A stretch of DNA of 23,478 nucleotides from JBLNBQ01 sp050260095. GTDB lineage: Bacteria; Bacillota; UBA5301; DYFA01. Location: NCBI GenBank assembly GCA_050260095.1, contig JBLNBQ010000095.1:1-23478 (forward strand). Direction: 5' to 3'. How positions within the stretch are numbered: position 1 is the first letter of the stretch; the number at the start of each line of letters is the position of its first letter. The translations under genes were made by a program, and so were the position numbers. The notes beneath the pieces were generated by a model that worked only from the letters and a program-made list of their open reading frames with translations, had not been told where the DNA came from and ran no database searches. Shown piece after piece: positions 22,845 through 23,478 of the stretch.

Positions 22845-23002
22845 GCGTGCAGCCCCGTTCGCCCAGGTGATTCAGTCCGTCCCTCGCGGTGACGGCCGCC
22901 CTGTCCCGTTACCTAGTGAGGAATTGGGCGAAATCCCCAAAATCCCTGCTGGTCATGGAAAACATGACAGTAAGCCTGGTGCTGGGCGACAGCCTGACTC
23001 CT

Positions 23003-23478
23003 TCAGCGCTTCAGAAGCACCTGCCCGTCGCTGAGCACCAAGTCGGGCTGCGACCGGATCTCAAGCGGATGCCCGGACCAGACGACCAGGTCGGCGTCCT
23101 TGCCCGGGTCCAGGCTCCCCAGCCGGTGGTCAAGCCCGAGTATCTCCGCCGCCGTGAGGGTGATCGTCCGGAGCGCCTCCTCTTCCGGCAGGCCCTCCCG
23201 CACGGCCAAGCCGGCGCAGACCGGCAGGAACTGGGCGGGGATGACGGGATGGTCGGTCATCAGCGCCACTTTCACCCCCGCCTCGAACAGGAGGCGCGGC
23301 GTGGCCAGGTTCCGCTCGCGCAGTTCATACTTGGAGCGCGACGAGAGGATCGGCCCCACCACCGTCGGCACGTTCCGCCGGGCCAGTTCGGCGGCGACCT
23401 TGTGCCCTTCGGTGGCGTGTTCGATCACGATCTTGACGCCGAACTCGTCGGCGATGCGCAGGGCGGTCATGATGTCGT
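23003..23478 (-). CDS. Amidohydrolase (imidazolonepropionase-like), C-terminal part only
   Basis: C-terminal 157 residues of a metal-dependent hydrolase of the amidohydrolase superfamily; the 5' part lies beyond the window. Seen here: IEHATEGHKVA (a His at the end of a barrel strand, usual metal or substrate ligand), then a substrate-loop region. VALMTDHPVIP follows, with the strand-8 catalytic Asp. The helical EEEALRTITLTAAEILGLD and the closing beta-sandwich motif GSLDPGKDADLVVWSGHPLE complete it. This ending is typical of imidazolonepropionase-related and other cyclic-amide hydrolases with broad substrates, so no specific reaction can be named. It is upstream of the HD-GYP gene by about 158 bp, with no clear intrinsic terminator between them. 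Confidence 0.88.
   Translation of the reverse strand, partial: DIMTALRIADEFGVKIVIEHATEGHKVAAELARRNVPTVVGPILSSRSKYELRERNLATPRLLFEAGVKVALMTDHPVIPAQFLPVCAGLAVREGLPEEEALRTITLTAAEILGLDHRLGSLDPGKDADLVVWSGHPLEIRSQPDLVLSDGQVLLKR

Noticed and set aside
22845..23002. Possible riboswitch (cyclic-di-GMP type) ahead of the HD-GYP gene
   Set aside because: The leader has a 6-bp hairpin (22952-22957 with 22963-22968) and a short GGGATTT direct repeat, but I could not find the conserved GEMM core or tetraloop; nothing specific is supported.

Overview
The window is GC-rich (roughly two thirds G+C by eye) and tightly packed, with strong GGAGG-type ribosome binding sites, many GTG starts and frequent gene overlaps. 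YtaF (a sporulation-associated membrane protein of endospore formers), an SLH-domain protein, a DNA polymerase I without proofreading residues, and sigma-A type -35/-10 boxes point to a high-GC Firmicute, possibly a thermophile of the Symbiobacterium/Limnochordia type. The lineage is an inference. No phage, insertion sequence, CRISPR array or rRNA was seen.

Layout. (1) 1-1982, minus: the start of an RND efflux permease, translationally coupled to its membrane fusion protein. (2) 2118-3710, plus, divergent: a zinc metallopeptidase of the M2-like HEMGH type. (3) 3711-4350: a gene-poor stretch holding a GC hairpin, two apparent gene remnants on opposite strands and an intrinsic terminator. (4) 4353-10316, minus: a complete ribose uptake and catabolism operon in the order rbsR-rbsK-rbsA-rbsC-rbsD-rbsB. 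It is fronted by a perfect LacI-type operator, and most junctions overlap. (5) 10446-10624, minus: tRNA-Leu(GAG) with its own consensus promoter and intrinsic terminator. (6) 10626-18411, minus: a housekeeping run transcribed as polA-mutM-ytaF-coaE-mgsA-lytic transglycosylase-pncB-small membrane protein, several of them overlapping. (7) 18582-19772, plus: a secreted SLH protein whose stop codon interlocks with that of the convergent L,D-transpeptidase (19769-21118, minus). (8) 21151-22844, minus: a dCache/HD-GYP cyclic-di-GMP phosphodiesterase-like receptor split by a one-base frameshift. (9) 23003 to the window end, minus: the C-terminal part of an amidohydrolase.

How the genes fit together. 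The rbs genes form a self-contained ribose system: RbsB binds the sugar, RbsA and RbsC import it, RbsD mutarotates it, RbsK phosphorylates it and RbsR regulates the operon. The polA run combines DNA repair (polA, mutM) with cofactor supply (coaE, pncB), a triose-phosphate overflow enzyme (mgsA) and cell-wall or sporulation membrane functions. The right end is rich in envelope genes: SLH protein, L,D-transpeptidase and signalling receptor.

I found no clearly new multi-gene system. The points most worth checking are the HD-GYP frameshift, the remnants at 3785-4262, the uncharacterised C-terminal region of the SLH protein, the Asp-to-Cys change in the second Walker B of RbsA, and the compact regulatory architecture at rbsR and tRNA-Leu.
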